The position numbers were made by a program, and so were the translations under genes. This document shows positions 46,921 through 56,433 of a DNA stretch of 64,000 nt, piece after piece. The stretch is from Citromicrobium bathyomarinum (GTDB taxonomy: Bacteria > Pseudomonadota > Alphaproteobacteria > Sphingomonadales > Sphingomonadaceae): assembly GCA_001306305.2 (NCBI GenBank), contig CP155577.1, forward strand, positions 930,001-994,000, written 5' to 3'. The notes under the pieces are model-generated. The model was given only the letters and a program-made list of their open reading frames with translations. It searched no databases and was not told where the DNA came from. Position 1 is the stretch's first letter; each line of letters starts with the position of its first letter.

Positions 46921-47742
46921 ATGGACGCGAAACAGCATACCGGCCTCGATGCCATTGCGCTGATCGTCGCGATCGCGCTGCACGCCGCGCTGATCGCGGT
47001 GCTGCTTGTGCAGGGTGCGACGCGCGAAAAGCTGCCCGAGCCGCAACGCATCACGGTCAATTTCGCGGAAGATGTCGGGACGACATCTACCTCGCCCGAC
47101 CCGGTTCGCGAAGCGCAAGCCTCGGTCGCGCCGGAGCTGGGCGAGCAGGTCTCGCCGCCGATCGAATACGTACCCCCGCCGCCGCTGCCGCAACCCACTA
47201 CCGCCCCTGCACCCGCCCCGCGTCCGCAGCCGACCGCGCGCGCGACCAGCCGCCCGCAGCCCCGACCGAGCCCGCGAGCGACCGCGCAACCGCGCCCACG
47301 CCCGCAGCCGCGCCCCAGTGCCACCCCGACCCGCTCTGGCGGCAGCCGCGTGGGCGACGATTTTCTCGCCGGATCGGGCAGTTCGTCGACCTCGACCGAC
47401 ACGCGCATTCCCGCTTCGCAGATCGGCAACAGTGCGAAGGCCAGTATCGCTGCGGCGATCTCGCGCCAGATCAAGCCGCACTGGCAGCCGCCCAGCGGGC
47501 CCGACGTGGAACAAATCGTCAGCTACATCTCTTTCCAGCTCAACGAAGACGGATCGCTGAAGGGGCGTCCGCGTCTGGTGCGCCAGACCGGGGTCAACGA
47601 GACCAATCGCGCGCAGGCCGAACGCCATGCCGAACAGGCCATCCGCGCGGTGCAACTGGCCGCCCCCTTCGATTTGCCGCCCGAATATTATAATGCTTGG
47701 AAGTCGGTGACTGCCAACCTCGATTGGAGACTCGCTCAATGA
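46921..47742 (+). CDS. tolA: TolA-like TonB/TolA C-terminal domain protein
   Basis: 273 aa from ATG at 46921. One membrane helix (ALIVAIALHAALIAVLLVQG), a Pro/Arg-rich spacer about residues 80-150 spanning the periplasm (shorter than the helical Lys/Ala domain of enteric TolA), and a C-terminal TonB/TolA-type domain. Overlaps tolB by 4 nt. Confidence 0.9.
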   Translation: MDAKQHTGLDAIALIVAIALHAALIAVLLVQGATREKLPEPQRITVNFAEDVGTTSTSPDPVREAQASVAPELGEQVSPPIEYVPPPPLPQPTTAPAPAPRPQPTARATSRPQPRPSPRATAQPRPRPQPRPSATPTRSGGSRVGDDFLAGSGSSSTSTDTRIPASQIGNSAKASIAAAISRQIKPHWQPPSGPDVEQIVSYISFQLNEDGSLKGRPRLVRQTGVNETNRAQAERHAEQAIRAVQLAAPFDLPPEYYNAWKSVTANLDWRLAQ

Positions 47743-49142
47743 GATTCTTGCTGGCTAGCCTGGCCCTGCTGATTGCTTCGCCGGTCCTCGCGCAGAACGA
47801 AGACCTGGGCACTGCCCCGCCGGTGGGTGGCGAGGTTGAAACCGTGCCGACGCCGGGCGATGGTGATGAAGACGGGGGCCTGTCGGTCAACGTCTCCTTC
47901 GAAGGCAGCCTCGATGACCTGCAGCTCGCGATCCCCGCCTTCGCAGCCGAGCGCGATGTTGCGACCGCCGCCAATGCGCAGGGCACTGCCGCGCTGGGTG
48001 CGGAACTCGCGCGGGTGATTACCGCCGATCTGCAGAACAATGGCCTGTTCGCCCCCACCGGGCCGGACGCGCTGCCCAAGCCGAACTACCCGCAGATCAC
48101 CGATCCGGTGTGGAACATGTGGCGCATGCGCGGGGCAGAGATGCTGGTGCAGGGCTATGTCCGCCCGCGCGCCGACGGCAAGCTGGTGGTTGGCTGCTAT
48201 CTCTACGACGTCGCCCTGAACGACGAACTCGCCCGCTCGGGCTGGGTCGTCCCGCCGTCCGACTGGCGGCGTGCGGCGCACAAATGTGCCGATCTCGTCT
48301 ATTCGCGCCTGACCGGCGAAAGCCCGTTCTTCGACAGCCGGATTGCCTATATCGCCGAAACCGGCCCGAAGGATAACCGCACCAAGCGGCTCGCGATCAT
48401 GGACAGCGACGGGGCCAACCACCGCTTCATCACCACCGGGCGCGCGACCGCGCTGACTCCGCGCTATTCGCCCGATTACCGCAAGCTGATGTACCTCAGC
48501 TATGTCGACGGCAATCCGCGCATCTACATCTACGACATTGGCACGGGCAAGCAGACGCTGGTTACCGAAAGCAGCAACCCGACCTTCGCTCCGCGCTGGA
48601 GCCCGGACGGGCGCTGGGTGCTCTATTCGATGGCGGTCAACGGCAACACGGATATCTACCGCGTCTCCGCCAATGGCGGGGCGAGCGAGCGGCTGACCGA
48701 TGCGCCGGGCATCGACGTGGGCGGCTCCTACTCGCCCGACGGCACCCGGATCGTGTTCGAAAGCGACCGTTCGGGCGCGCAGCAGATCTACATGATGAAT
48801 GCCGACGGATCGAACCAGCGGCGGATCACCTTCTTCGGGGGCCGTGCGGCAACGCCCGAATGGAGCCCGCGGGGCGACCAGATCGCGTTCACCTACATCC
48901 CGGGCGACTTCAACATCGCCACGATGAGCCCCGACGGGAAGAACTTCCGCAAGCTGACGGACGGCTGGCAGGACGAGGCCCCCACCTGGGCACCCAATGG
49001 CCGCATCCTCCAGTTCTTCCGGACCGAGCGGAACACGGGCCGCACCGCGATCTATCAGGTGGACCTGACTGGCGAAAACCTGCGCCGCCTGCCCACTCCG
49101 GTGGATGCATCGGACCCGGCATGGGGCCCGATTCTGCCCTGA
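47739..49142 (+). CDS. tolB: TolB
   Basis: 467 aa from ATG at 47739. Signal peptide ending PVLAQ; N-terminal alpha/beta domain then a six-bladed beta-propeller with repeated SPDG/DG-type blades (YSPDGTRIVFESDRSGAQQI, WSPRGDQIAFTYIPG). Periplasmic partner of Pal. Confidence 0.97.
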   Translation: MRFLLASLALLIASPVLAQNEDLGTAPPVGGEVETVPTPGDGDEDGGLSVNVSFEGSLDDLQLAIPAFAAERDVATAANAQGTAALGAELARVITADLQNNGLFAPTGPDALPKPNYPQITDPVWNMWRMRGAEMLVQGYVRPRADGKLVVGCYLYDVALNDELARSGWVVPPSDWRRAAHKCADLVYSRLTGESPFFDSRIAYIAETGPKDNRTKRLAIMDSDGANHRFITTGRATALTPRYSPDYRKLMYLSYVDGNPRIYIYDIGTGKQTLVTESSNPTFAPRWSPDGRWVLYSMAVNGNTDIYRVSANGGASERLTDAPGIDVGGSYSPDGTRIVFESDRSGAQQIYMMNADGSNQRRITFFGGRAATPEWSPRGDQIAFTYIPGDFNIATMSPDGKNFRKLTDGWQDEAPTWAPNGRILQFFRTERNTGRTAIYQVDLTGENLRRLPTPVDASDPAWGPILP

Positions 49143-49215
49143 GGCGTTGGGAAAAACAGATGCTCTTTCGTGGGGTCGCACCGACGAATGAAGGCAATTT
49201 TGTGAGGAGAGACCA

Positions 49216-49722
49216 ATGAATTCTCGTATTGCAGCAGCGATCGTCCTTTCGGCCACCGTTTCGCTGGCGGCGTGTAAGTCGCCCGCACCCGAGCAGCTCC
49301 CGCCCGAACCGGGGGTGAGTCAGCCGACCACTGGCGGCAATACCGGCGGGCCGGGTGTCGGCACGCAGGAGCACTTCGTGCGCGCGGTGAACGGCCAGAA
49401 CGTGATCTATTTCGACACCGACCGCTACAACATCGACACCGCCGATGCCGCCGCGCTGCAGACGCAGGCGCAGTACATGTCGCAGTACCCCAACATCACC
49501 GTCACCATCGAAGGCCACGCGGACGAACGCGGCACGCGCGAATACAACCTCGCTCTGGGTGAGCGCCGCGCGAACTCGGCCAAGAACTACCTCGTCAGCC
49601 TGGGCATTGCCGCCAACCGCATCCGCACGGTCAGCTATGGCGAGGAACGCCCGGTCGCGACCGCTTCCACGCCCGAGGCATGGGCCAAGAACCGCCGCGC
49701 GGTGACCGTCGTCGTCAACTAG
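49216..49722 (+). CDS. pal: Peptidoglycan-associated lipoprotein
   Basis: 168 aa; lipobox LAAC. C-terminal OmpA-like domain with YFDTDRYNIDT and TIEGHADERGTREYNLALGERRA, which binds diaminopimelate in peptidoglycan. ATG after GAGGAGAG. Terminator downstream. Confidence 0.97.
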   Translation: MNSRIAAAIVLSATVSLAACKSPAPEQLPPEPGVSQPTTGGNTGGPGVGTQEHFVRAVNGQNVIYFDTDRYNIDTADAAALQTQAQYMSQYPNITVTIEGHADERGTREYNLALGERRANSAKNYLVSLGIAANRIRTVSYGEERPVATASTPEAWAKNRRAVTVVVN

Positions 49723-49747
49723 GCGGCGAGCGTCGTATTTCGGGAAG

Positions 49748-49782
49748 GGCGGGTGGCTTGCAGGCCGCCCGCCTTTTCTTTT
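49748..49782 (+). terminator. Intrinsic terminator of the Tol-Pal operon
   Basis: GGCGGGTGGC pairs with GGCCGCCCGCC arms around TTGCA and is followed by TTTTCTTTT. Confidence 0.85.
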
Positions 49783-49859
49783 GCGCTGTAGTGGCGCGAA
49801 GAGCCCGAAAGACCGGTTTGCGAGGTTGCGGGCGCGGGCGACCGCTCTAGATTGAACCA

Positions 49860-50393
49860 ATGGCAAAACCGCGCAGATCGAACGATTGGGGCTTCCCGCG
49901 CTGGCGCGGCTACGAGGAAAGCCGTGAGGCCGCGACCGTGCGCCTGTGCGATCGCCACGGCTGCGACGAGCGCGGCGACTGCCCCGCACCCAAATCCCCC
50001 AACAACCCGGATCGCTGGTATTTCTGCCAGAAACACGCGGCGGAATATAATTCCAAGTGGGACTATTTCGAAGGGCTGGAAAAGGCCGAGGCGGCCGAAC
50101 GCGCACGCACCGAACAGCGCGACAATGCCGGCTACGCCGAAGCCTCGCATTATAGCTGGGGCGGATCGGGCGACGGATCGCGCTCGGCAGACGAGATGCG
50201 CGCGCTCGACGTGCTGGGTCTGGAATCCGATGCCGATTTCGCCACGATCAAACGCGCCTGGCGCGAAAAGGCGAAGACCGTCCATCCCGACGTGAAGCCG
50301 GGCGACAAGGAAGCCGCCGCAGAATTCCAGAAGCTGCAGGTCTCCTACGAGGTGCTGAAAGCCGCAGAAGCGCGGCGCGAATGGCACGGCTAG
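49860..50393 (+). CDS. Cys-rich N-terminal, C-terminal J-domain protein
   Basis: 177 aa. Residues about 115-177 form a DnaJ domain with the diagnostic HPD (KTVHPDVKPGD), here at the C-terminus. The N-terminal half has cysteines in CDRHGCDERGDC and YFCQKH, a possible zinc site. Likely a DnaK co-chaperone of special use. No strong Shine-Dalgarno upstream. The DnaK partner is not in this window. Confidence 0.9.
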   Translation: MAKPRRSNDWGFPRWRGYEESREAATVRLCDRHGCDERGDCPAPKSPNNPDRWYFCQKHAAEYNSKWDYFEGLEKAEAAERARTEQRDNAGYAEASHYSWGGSGDGSRSADEMRALDVLGLESDADFATIKRAWREKAKTVHPDVKPGDKEAAAEFQKLQVSYEVLKAAEARREWHG

Positions 50394-50535
50394 GCTTCTG
50401 CCGACTAGTGGGAAAAGTGTCTGGCTCGGTGGTTTCTAAATCACCGCAAAATCCAATGGGCTGGATGAAATGGCACTGAAACAAAAATATGAGAATTTTC
50501 TGTTCCTGACGAATTGAGTATCTGAAGGGGTCGGC

Positions 50536-50976
50536 ATGAAGGCGCTGAAGCTGTTCGCGCTTTTACTATTCTTTTGCCATCAAGGTGCCTATGCGCGCTG
50601 TGGTATTTCAGATCTTTTTGAATCGGACCCAAAAATTGCGGCCGAGCGCGTTTTCGATGAATCGGATTTTGTTGGTTTTGTTCGTAGAATAGAGAATGCT
50701 CAAACGGGCAGTGCTATTTCTCAACAATATGTCGTGCTCATTGCTTTGAAGGGCGAGTTCGACCGGATTGCACTACAGCCTTTCACAAACGAAGGCGTCG
50801 TGGTCCTCGGCTCGCGCAATCGGCAGCTGGAGTATGATGAAGGCGAGATTGCCTTTCTTGCTCTGTCGCGGCTCGAGGATGGAACTTTCGTCCAGACCGA
50901 ATGCCAGGCAGCTTTCGCCAAGATCGAGATATCTTCGGACTTGATCGAAAGTCTCGAAGATCGCGTCGTAGATTGA
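50536..50976 (+). CDS. Secreted protein of unknown function, AT-rich gene
   Basis: 146 aa. Signal peptide (LFALLLFFCHQGAYA) followed by a mature part with two cysteines (RCGISDL and TECQAAF). ATG at 50536 with GAAGGGG upstream. The gene and its leader are AT-richer than neighbours, pointing to acquisition. No family recognised. Confidence 0.75.
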   Translation: MKALKLFALLLFFCHQGAYARCGISDLFESDPKIAAERVFDESDFVGFVRRIENAQTGSAISQQYVVLIALKGEFDRIALQPFTNEGVVVLGSRNRQLEYDEGEIAFLALSRLEDGTFVQTECQAAFAKIEISSDLIESLEDRVVD

Positions 50977-51010
50977 CCATGTGATCAGTGACCTTGGGAG
51001 GTCAGGCTCA

Positions 51011-52265
51011 ATGCCCACAAATGTCAGCGGAAATACCATCACGGTCACCGGGGCCTATGGGACGACGTCGATCAGTGGACTATACGGTGCAGAGTATCTT
51101 GGGGCGTTCGTTCCTACGGTCAATTTTTCGTCCTTCGACCTGTCAGGCATATCCGTGGATACGGACGATATCGTCGTCATTGGCAAGAAGGACGGGCGCC
51201 CGGAGACCACCATCGAGGGTGCGTCGCCTGAGCAGATTGCTGCCATCATGGCAGCGCTGGCGAACTCTTCGGAAAACGATTCGCTCGCCGAAGCTTTTCG
51301 AGAAATGGCCGAACTCAATGTTACCCTAGAAATCAATCTGACCGAGGTCGCTCCTTCCGATTTCGGGAATGACGTCGGAGAGGCTGAGTTTCAGGCGATA
51401 CAGATGCCGAACGGGGACCAGAGTTTTCTTCCCGACTCGACTGCGGTGATTACGATTGTCGGAAGCAGGCTTGATGATCCGCTGTACGATGACTTGTCGT
51501 TTATCGAGGTTCTCGGCCACGAATTGATGCATCTCACGCAGAGACCGGGTGCCAGTACGTTCCGGCAGCACGCCCCCGGCGAGGAATTCAGCGGCGAACG
51601 CCGGTTTCGCGACGACCTGTTCGACGATTTCGATCCGACCGACTATCTTGAAAGCTCAATAGTAGATCTCTCCCTGACGGCGCCCCCTCATTGGCAGCTT
51701 ACCCCATACAAGATCAACGGGATCGGCACGGATGGGAACAATCTCTTCCAGATTCCGGATGTGACAGGGGGAACTCACTATTCGAGTTTTTTCCTCGAAA
51801 CAGGAGCGGGGAACGACGTCATTCTGGTCGATGGCTCCCACTTCGGAACGATCACGGTGTCCCCGACGGGAATAAAGTTCTCTATGGAACCACCGCCCTG
51901 AATGGCCTGATCTACGAAGCCGACGTCAGCGTTGATGATATCTCCGTGGGTCGCGAGGGAGACAATCTTCGGATTACCTTCGATAATCTCGACGCGGAAC
52001 ATAATGGTGTGACGATCGTGGACTTTTTTTGCGCAGTGCCTGGCAGAGTGTTACGGTCGGCGATCAGGTGGTCGTCATCAATCAGGACTTGAGTATCACC
52101 GACATCCCGCAATTCTACGCCGCCAATACGCCTCTCGACGTGTCACTCGATATGATATTCGCTTCGGGACACGAACCAGCGGCCGGCAGTCCGATTGCGC
52201 CAATCATGCCGATGTTTCCGGATGATCAGCTCGGGTGGACCGCCGAACCCGTCATCTTGGTCTAG
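51011..52265 (+). pseudogene. HExxH/RTX-like secreted protein broken by two -1 frameshifts
   Basis: The first frame (51011-51901, 296 aa) starts with ATG after GGGAGG and contains GHELMHLT (zinc motif H170-E171-x2-H174) and the glycine/aspartate-type ETGAGNDVILVDG, reminiscent of RTX nonapeptides. It stops at 51901, but the coding sense continues in the next frame with RTX-type GREGDNLRITFDNLDAEHNG and VTIVDFF, and shifts again at a T7 run into a third frame ending at 52265. One missing C in a C4 run (51861-51864) and one missing T in the T7 run (52024-52030) would restore a single about 418-residue protein. Confidence 0.75.
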
Positions 52266-52453
52266 CCGACTTAGGGGCGCGGCATGCCTCTTGCCATGAG
52301 CCACCCGTTCGCCCCCGCTGTTGCGGAGCTGCACCAGGATAAGGACTACGGGTTCTCACCTGGCAGGTTCACCAAAGCGTAACCTCGGCGCAGTGGATCG
52401 GTAACACACTGGCCCTAACGACCCTTCGCAATCGCAGCATAAAGGGTCTCACA

Positions 52454-54811
52454 ATGCGTTCGTCTTCCGTTTCCATCCTCCGTCTCGTCTTGCTCGGCAC
52501 CGCCGCGCTGTCGCCCGTCGCCGCCCTCGCTCAGGCCCCGGTCGAGCCTGCCGATGAAGCCACCGGCGAGGAGGAAATCACCGAAGAAACCGGCAACATG
52601 ATCGTTGTCACCGCGCAGAAGATCGAACAGCGCGCGCTCGACGTGCCGATCACGATCAGCGCCCTGAGCGGAGATCAGATTGCCAATCTGGGCGTCACCG
52701 ATCTCGACGAGCTGTCGAACTATGTCCCCGGCCTCAACATCCAGGAACAGAGCGCCAACAACCCCGGCATCGTCATCCGCGGCATCACTTCGGACAGCGG
52801 TTCGGCCCAGCAGGGGCCGCGCGTGACGCTCTATTACAACGGCGTCGATATCTCGCGCTCGCGCGGGTCGTACCAGGCGATCTACGATCTGGAGCGCGTC
52901 GAGGTCATCAAGGGCCCGCAGGCGACCCTGTTCGGCACCGCCAGCGCTGTCGGCGCGATCAGCCTCGTCTCCGCCAAGCCGAAGCCCGGCTTCTCCGCCG
53001 AGATGACCGGCGGCTACGGCAATTACGACGCCACGCTGCTGTCGGGCTTCGTCAACGCAGGGTCGGATGTGATCGCGGGCCGCGTCGCATTCGAATGGCG
53101 CAAGCGTGATGGCTACGTCGAGAACCTCGCGACCAATCAGGACGAAGAGCTTTACGCCAAGGACCAGTTCGGCGTTCGCGGATCGCTGCGCTTCACGCCC
53201 AGCCCCTTCGTGACTGTCGACCTGGTCGGCACCTACGACCAGCAGCGAAATGGCGGTACGCCGTTCATCTCGGGCACGTTCCCGGCTTTCGCCGGAGCGC
53301 CGGGTGGCCCGGCCAACGCTTTCGAACCCGCGAACCTCGCCGGTTCGCCTTATTCGGCGGCGGCGCTGGGCGATGACCAGCTGGGCCTCAACCGCGAAGT
53401 CTACGACATCAACCTGACCGCACAGGTGGAACTGAACGACTCGCTCACCTTCACTACAGTGAACGGCTACCGCGAATTCGACAGCGCCGAGGTGTTCGAC
53501 GCCGACGGCTCGGCAGCGCCGTTCCTCGAATTCGCGGAAATCGCGACCGGGCACCAGTTCAGCCACGAAGGCCGCTTCAGCTATGCGGACCCGAGCTGGC
53601 GCGCGTCGTTCGGCTGGAACGTTTTTGCCGAGAAGGGACGCCAGAACGTGCCTTTCTCCACCGAAGAGGGTACCTTCCTGCAGTGCCTGAGCTCGCTGTT
53701 CGGTGCGCCGCTGATCCCCGGCATTCCTTGTGTTGCGCCTGACGGTAGCGTGCCTGCCAGCGTGGTGACCCAGCTTGCGACGGGTGGCGCAGCGACCGCG
53801 ATTCCCTACGCTTCCGTGTTCGAGAACCAGGGCACCAACACCAGCTATTCGATGTTCGGCGACGTGACCTACATCCCGACCCCGAGCATCGAACTGACCG
53901 CGGGTGCGCGGATCCTGATCGAGGAGCGCAAGTCGGGCTTCACCGCCACCGTACCCAATTCGGTGCTGAGCGGCGCGCCGCTGATCCCCGGTCAGGTCGA
54001 CACCGGCGGGCAAACCATCACCGGTGAAGACAGCTTTACCGCCGTGCTGCCGCGCTTCAACATCCTCTATCGCATCAATCCGTTCGTAAACGTGTTCGCG
54101 ACGGTCTCGAAGGGCCGCCGGTCGCCGGTGGTGCCGGTCAATGCAGGCGGTGTGCAGCCCCTCATCCCCGAGGAAACCGTGTGGAACTATGAAGGCGGCC
54201 TGAAGCTGGGCGCCGGACCGATCTCCGGATCGCTGGGGGTCTATTATCAGGTCTACGACAACTTCCAGGTTTCCGTGGCAGACCCCGACAACCTCGGCTC
54301 CTTCATCACCGCCAGCGCGGGTTCGGCATCGAACCTGGGTGTCGAGGCGGAACTCGCGGTGCAGGCGACCGACTGGCTGAGTATCTTCGGCAATGTCGGC
54401 TATATCAGCGGCGGGATCGACGAGGACGGCGCATACTCTCCCGAATATTCGGGTGCGCGTTTCCGCCTTCAGCCCGAGTGGCAGGCGGCGGGCGGCTTCA
54501 CGATCGACTATCCGCTGGGCAATGGCGCGCGTCTGTTCGCCACCCCCAGCATCACCTACCGCAGCCGGATATTCTTCGAAGTGCCGAATGATCCGCTGAT
54601 CTCGCAGGGGCCGGTCACGCTGGTCAACGCGCGGGCGGGCGTATCCTTCGCCGACGACCGGTTCGAGATCGCAGGCTTTATCCGCAACGCTTTCGACGAG
54701 GATTATCTCCTCGACGCGGGCAACACCGGCGGTTCGTTCAACGTGCCGACCTTCATCCCCGCAGAGCCGCGCCTGTTCGGGGTCGAGCTGACTGCGCGTT
54801 TCGGGCGCTGA
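52454..54811 (+). CDS. TonB-dependent outer membrane receptor
   Basis: 785 aa. Signal peptide to about residue 27; plug domain (IVVTAQKIEQRALDVPITIS, NPGIVIRGITSDSGS, RVEVIKGPQATLFGTASAVG); the rest a 22-strand barrel ending in LTARFGR. Substrate cannot be read; sphingomonads use many such receptors for complex carbohydrates and siderophores. Terminator follows. Confidence 0.95.
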   Translation: MRSSSVSILRLVLLGTAALSPVAALAQAPVEPADEATGEEEITEETGNMIVVTAQKIEQRALDVPITISALSGDQIANLGVTDLDELSNYVPGLNIQEQSANNPGIVIRGITSDSGSAQQGPRVTLYYNGVDISRSRGSYQAIYDLERVEVIKGPQATLFGTASAVGAISLVSAKPKPGFSAEMTGGYGNYDATLLSGFVNAGSDVIAGRVAFEWRKRDGYVENLATNQDEELYAKDQFGVRGSLRFTPSPFVTVDLVGTYDQQRNGGTPFISGTFPAFAGAPGGPANAFEPANLAGSPYSAAALGDDQLGLNREVYDINLTAQVELNDSLTFTTVNGYREFDSAEVFDADGSAAPFLEFAEIATGHQFSHEGRFSYADPSWRASFGWNVFAEKGRQNVPFSTEEGTFLQCLSSLFGAPLIPGIPCVAPDGSVPASVVTQLATGGAATAIPYASVFENQGTNTSYSMFGDVTYIPTPSIELTAGARILIEERKSGFTATVPNSVLSGAPLIPGQVDTGGQTITGEDSFTAVLPRFNILYRINPFVNVFATVSKGRRSPVVPVNAGGVQPLIPEETVWNYEGGLKLGAGPISGSLGVYYQVYDNFQVSVADPDNLGSFITASAGSASNLGVEAELAVQATDWLSIFGNVGYISGGIDEDGAYSPEYSGARFRLQPEWQAAGGFTIDYPLGNGARLFATPSITYRSRIFFEVPNDPLISQGPVTLVNARAGVSFADDRFEIAGFIRNAFDEDYLLDAGNTGGSFNVPTFIPAEPRLFGVELTARFGR

Positions 54812-54817
54812 TATAAA

Positions 54818-54858
54818 ATGGGCGGGGGCCTTGCAGCCTCCGCCCATTCGCATTTTTC
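54818..54858. terminator. Bidirectional terminator between receptor and PLP enzyme genes
   Basis: ATGGGCGGGGGC and GCCTCCGCCCAT arms around CTTGCA, followed by CATTTTT on the plus strand and by TTTTATAT on the minus strand. Confidence 0.85.
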
Positions 54859-54873
54859 TGGTGAACTGACCGA

Positions 54874-56190
54874 TCAGACCGCGTCGAGCGCCTGATCGAA
54901 GTCGGCGATCAGGTCTTCTGGGTCTTCGATCCCGATGCTGATCCGCACCAGCGCGTCCGAAATGCCGAGCTGCTGGCGGCGTGCATGGGGCACGGAGAGG
55001 TGCGTCATGCTGGCCGGGTGGCTGGCAAGTGTTTCGGTGCCGCCAAGGCTGACCGCAAGCTTGGCGACCTTGAGCGCGTCGAGGAAGCGGAAGCACTCCT
55101 CTTCGCCGCCCTTGAGGAACAGCGAGAAGGTGGAGCCTGCGCCAAGGCAGTGGCGGTCGTAGATGTCCTGCTGGCGATCATCCTCGATCATGCCGAGATA
55201 GCCCAGGCCATCGACCTTGGGGTGCTTCTTCAGGAATTCGCACACCTTTGCCGCGTTCTCGCCCGCGCGCTGCATCCGCAGCTCCACGGTTTCGAGGCTG
55301 CGCAGCAGCATCCATGCGGTGTTCGGGTCGGCGATGCCGCCCATCGTGTTGCGGATCATGCGGACCGGCTTCATCCACTTTTCGTCGCCGGCAATGGAGC
55401 CCGCGACGAGGTCCGAGTGGCCGCCGACATATTTGGTCAGCGAATAGCACACGATGTCCGCGCCATGTTCCAGCGGACGCTGCCACAGCGGGCCGAGGAA
55501 CGTGTTGTCGATCGCGATCGGGCAATCGGCGGGCAGAGCAGCGTCACGCACATCGCGGACCATCTCGATATCGACCAGCGCATTGGTCGGGTTGCCCGGG
55601 CTTTCGAGGTAGATCATCGCGACCTTGCCGCCGTTCTCGGTCGCCATGTCCTTGGCCTTGGCGACCACATCCTCGAACTGTTCGCGCGTCGCACCGGCGG
55701 GGAAGTCGATATACTTCACCCCGAACTTGGCGAGGATCTTGGCGACGAAGCCTTCGGATGCTGCATAGAGCGGGCCGGAGTGGACGATCACGTCGCCCGC
55801 GCTGCAGTAGGCCATCATCATCACGCAGATCGCGGTCATCCCGCTGGAGAAGCACAGCGAATCCTCCGCGCCGTCCCAGATGGCGAGGCGGTCCTCGAGG
55901 ATTTCCTGGTTCGGTCCGTTGAAGCGCGAATAGACGAGGCCTTCCGCGCCGCCTTCACGCAGGCCGGTGATGCCTTCGAAGTGGCGCTTGCCCGCAGCCG
56001 CGCTTTCGAAGGCGAAGGTGCTGGTCAGGAAGATCGGAGCCTTGAGCGATCCTTCGGACAGTGCCGGGTCGTAGCCGTGGCCCATCATCAGGGTCGACGG
56101 CTTCATCTTGCGCCCGTCGATCTTCGTGACTTCGGGCTTGGGCTTGCGGCGGGGGGTGGGGGTTTCGACTGCGTCGACGGCGTCGGTCAT
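54874..56190 (-). CDS. Cystathionine gamma-synthase-family PLP enzyme
   Basis: 438 aa; ATG at 56190. Fold-type I PLP enzyme of the trans-sulfuration group: YSRFNGPNQEILEDRLAIWD, IYLESPGNPTNALVDI, and the PLP-lysine in CYSLTKYVGGHSDLVAG. Could be cystathionine gamma-synthase, O-acylhomoserine sulfhydrylase or methionine gamma-lyase; the sequence alone does not decide. Confidence 0.93.
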   Translation of the reverse strand: MTDAVDAVETPTPRRKPKPEVTKIDGRKMKPSTLMMGHGYDPALSEGSLKAPIFLTSTFAFESAAAGKRHFEGITGLREGGAEGLVYSRFNGPNQEILEDRLAIWDGAEDSLCFSSGMTAICVMMMAYCSAGDVIVHSGPLYAASEGFVAKILAKFGVKYIDFPAGATREQFEDVVAKAKDMATENGGKVAMIYLESPGNPTNALVDIEMVRDVRDAALPADCPIAIDNTFLGPLWQRPLEHGADIVCYSLTKYVGGHSDLVAGSIAGDEKWMKPVRMIRNTMGGIADPNTAWMLLRSLETVELRMQRAGENAAKVCEFLKKHPKVDGLGYLGMIEDDRQQDIYDRHCLGAGSTFSLFLKGGEEECFRFLDALKVAKLAVSLGGTETLASHPASMTHLSVPHARRQQLGISDALVRISIGIEDPEDLIADFDQALDAV

Positions 56191-56433
56191 GGGGAACGGC
56201 CTTCCTCAACTATACCCCCAGGAAGGCGGGGGCTTGGGCTGGAGGCTGTGCCGGTGGCGGCCCGCTCCTAACCTCCGCAGGAACGCATCTCCACCAGCTG
56301 CCGGTTTTCGAACGCGCCAGTACCGCCGGGAGTTTCCGCGATCAAGCGACCCTGAGCACAAGGGGGGCAGGGGGCGGGCTCGACAACGGCCCGTTCAGCG
56401 TCGATCCATTGGCGCTGGAGCAATGTCAGGGGC

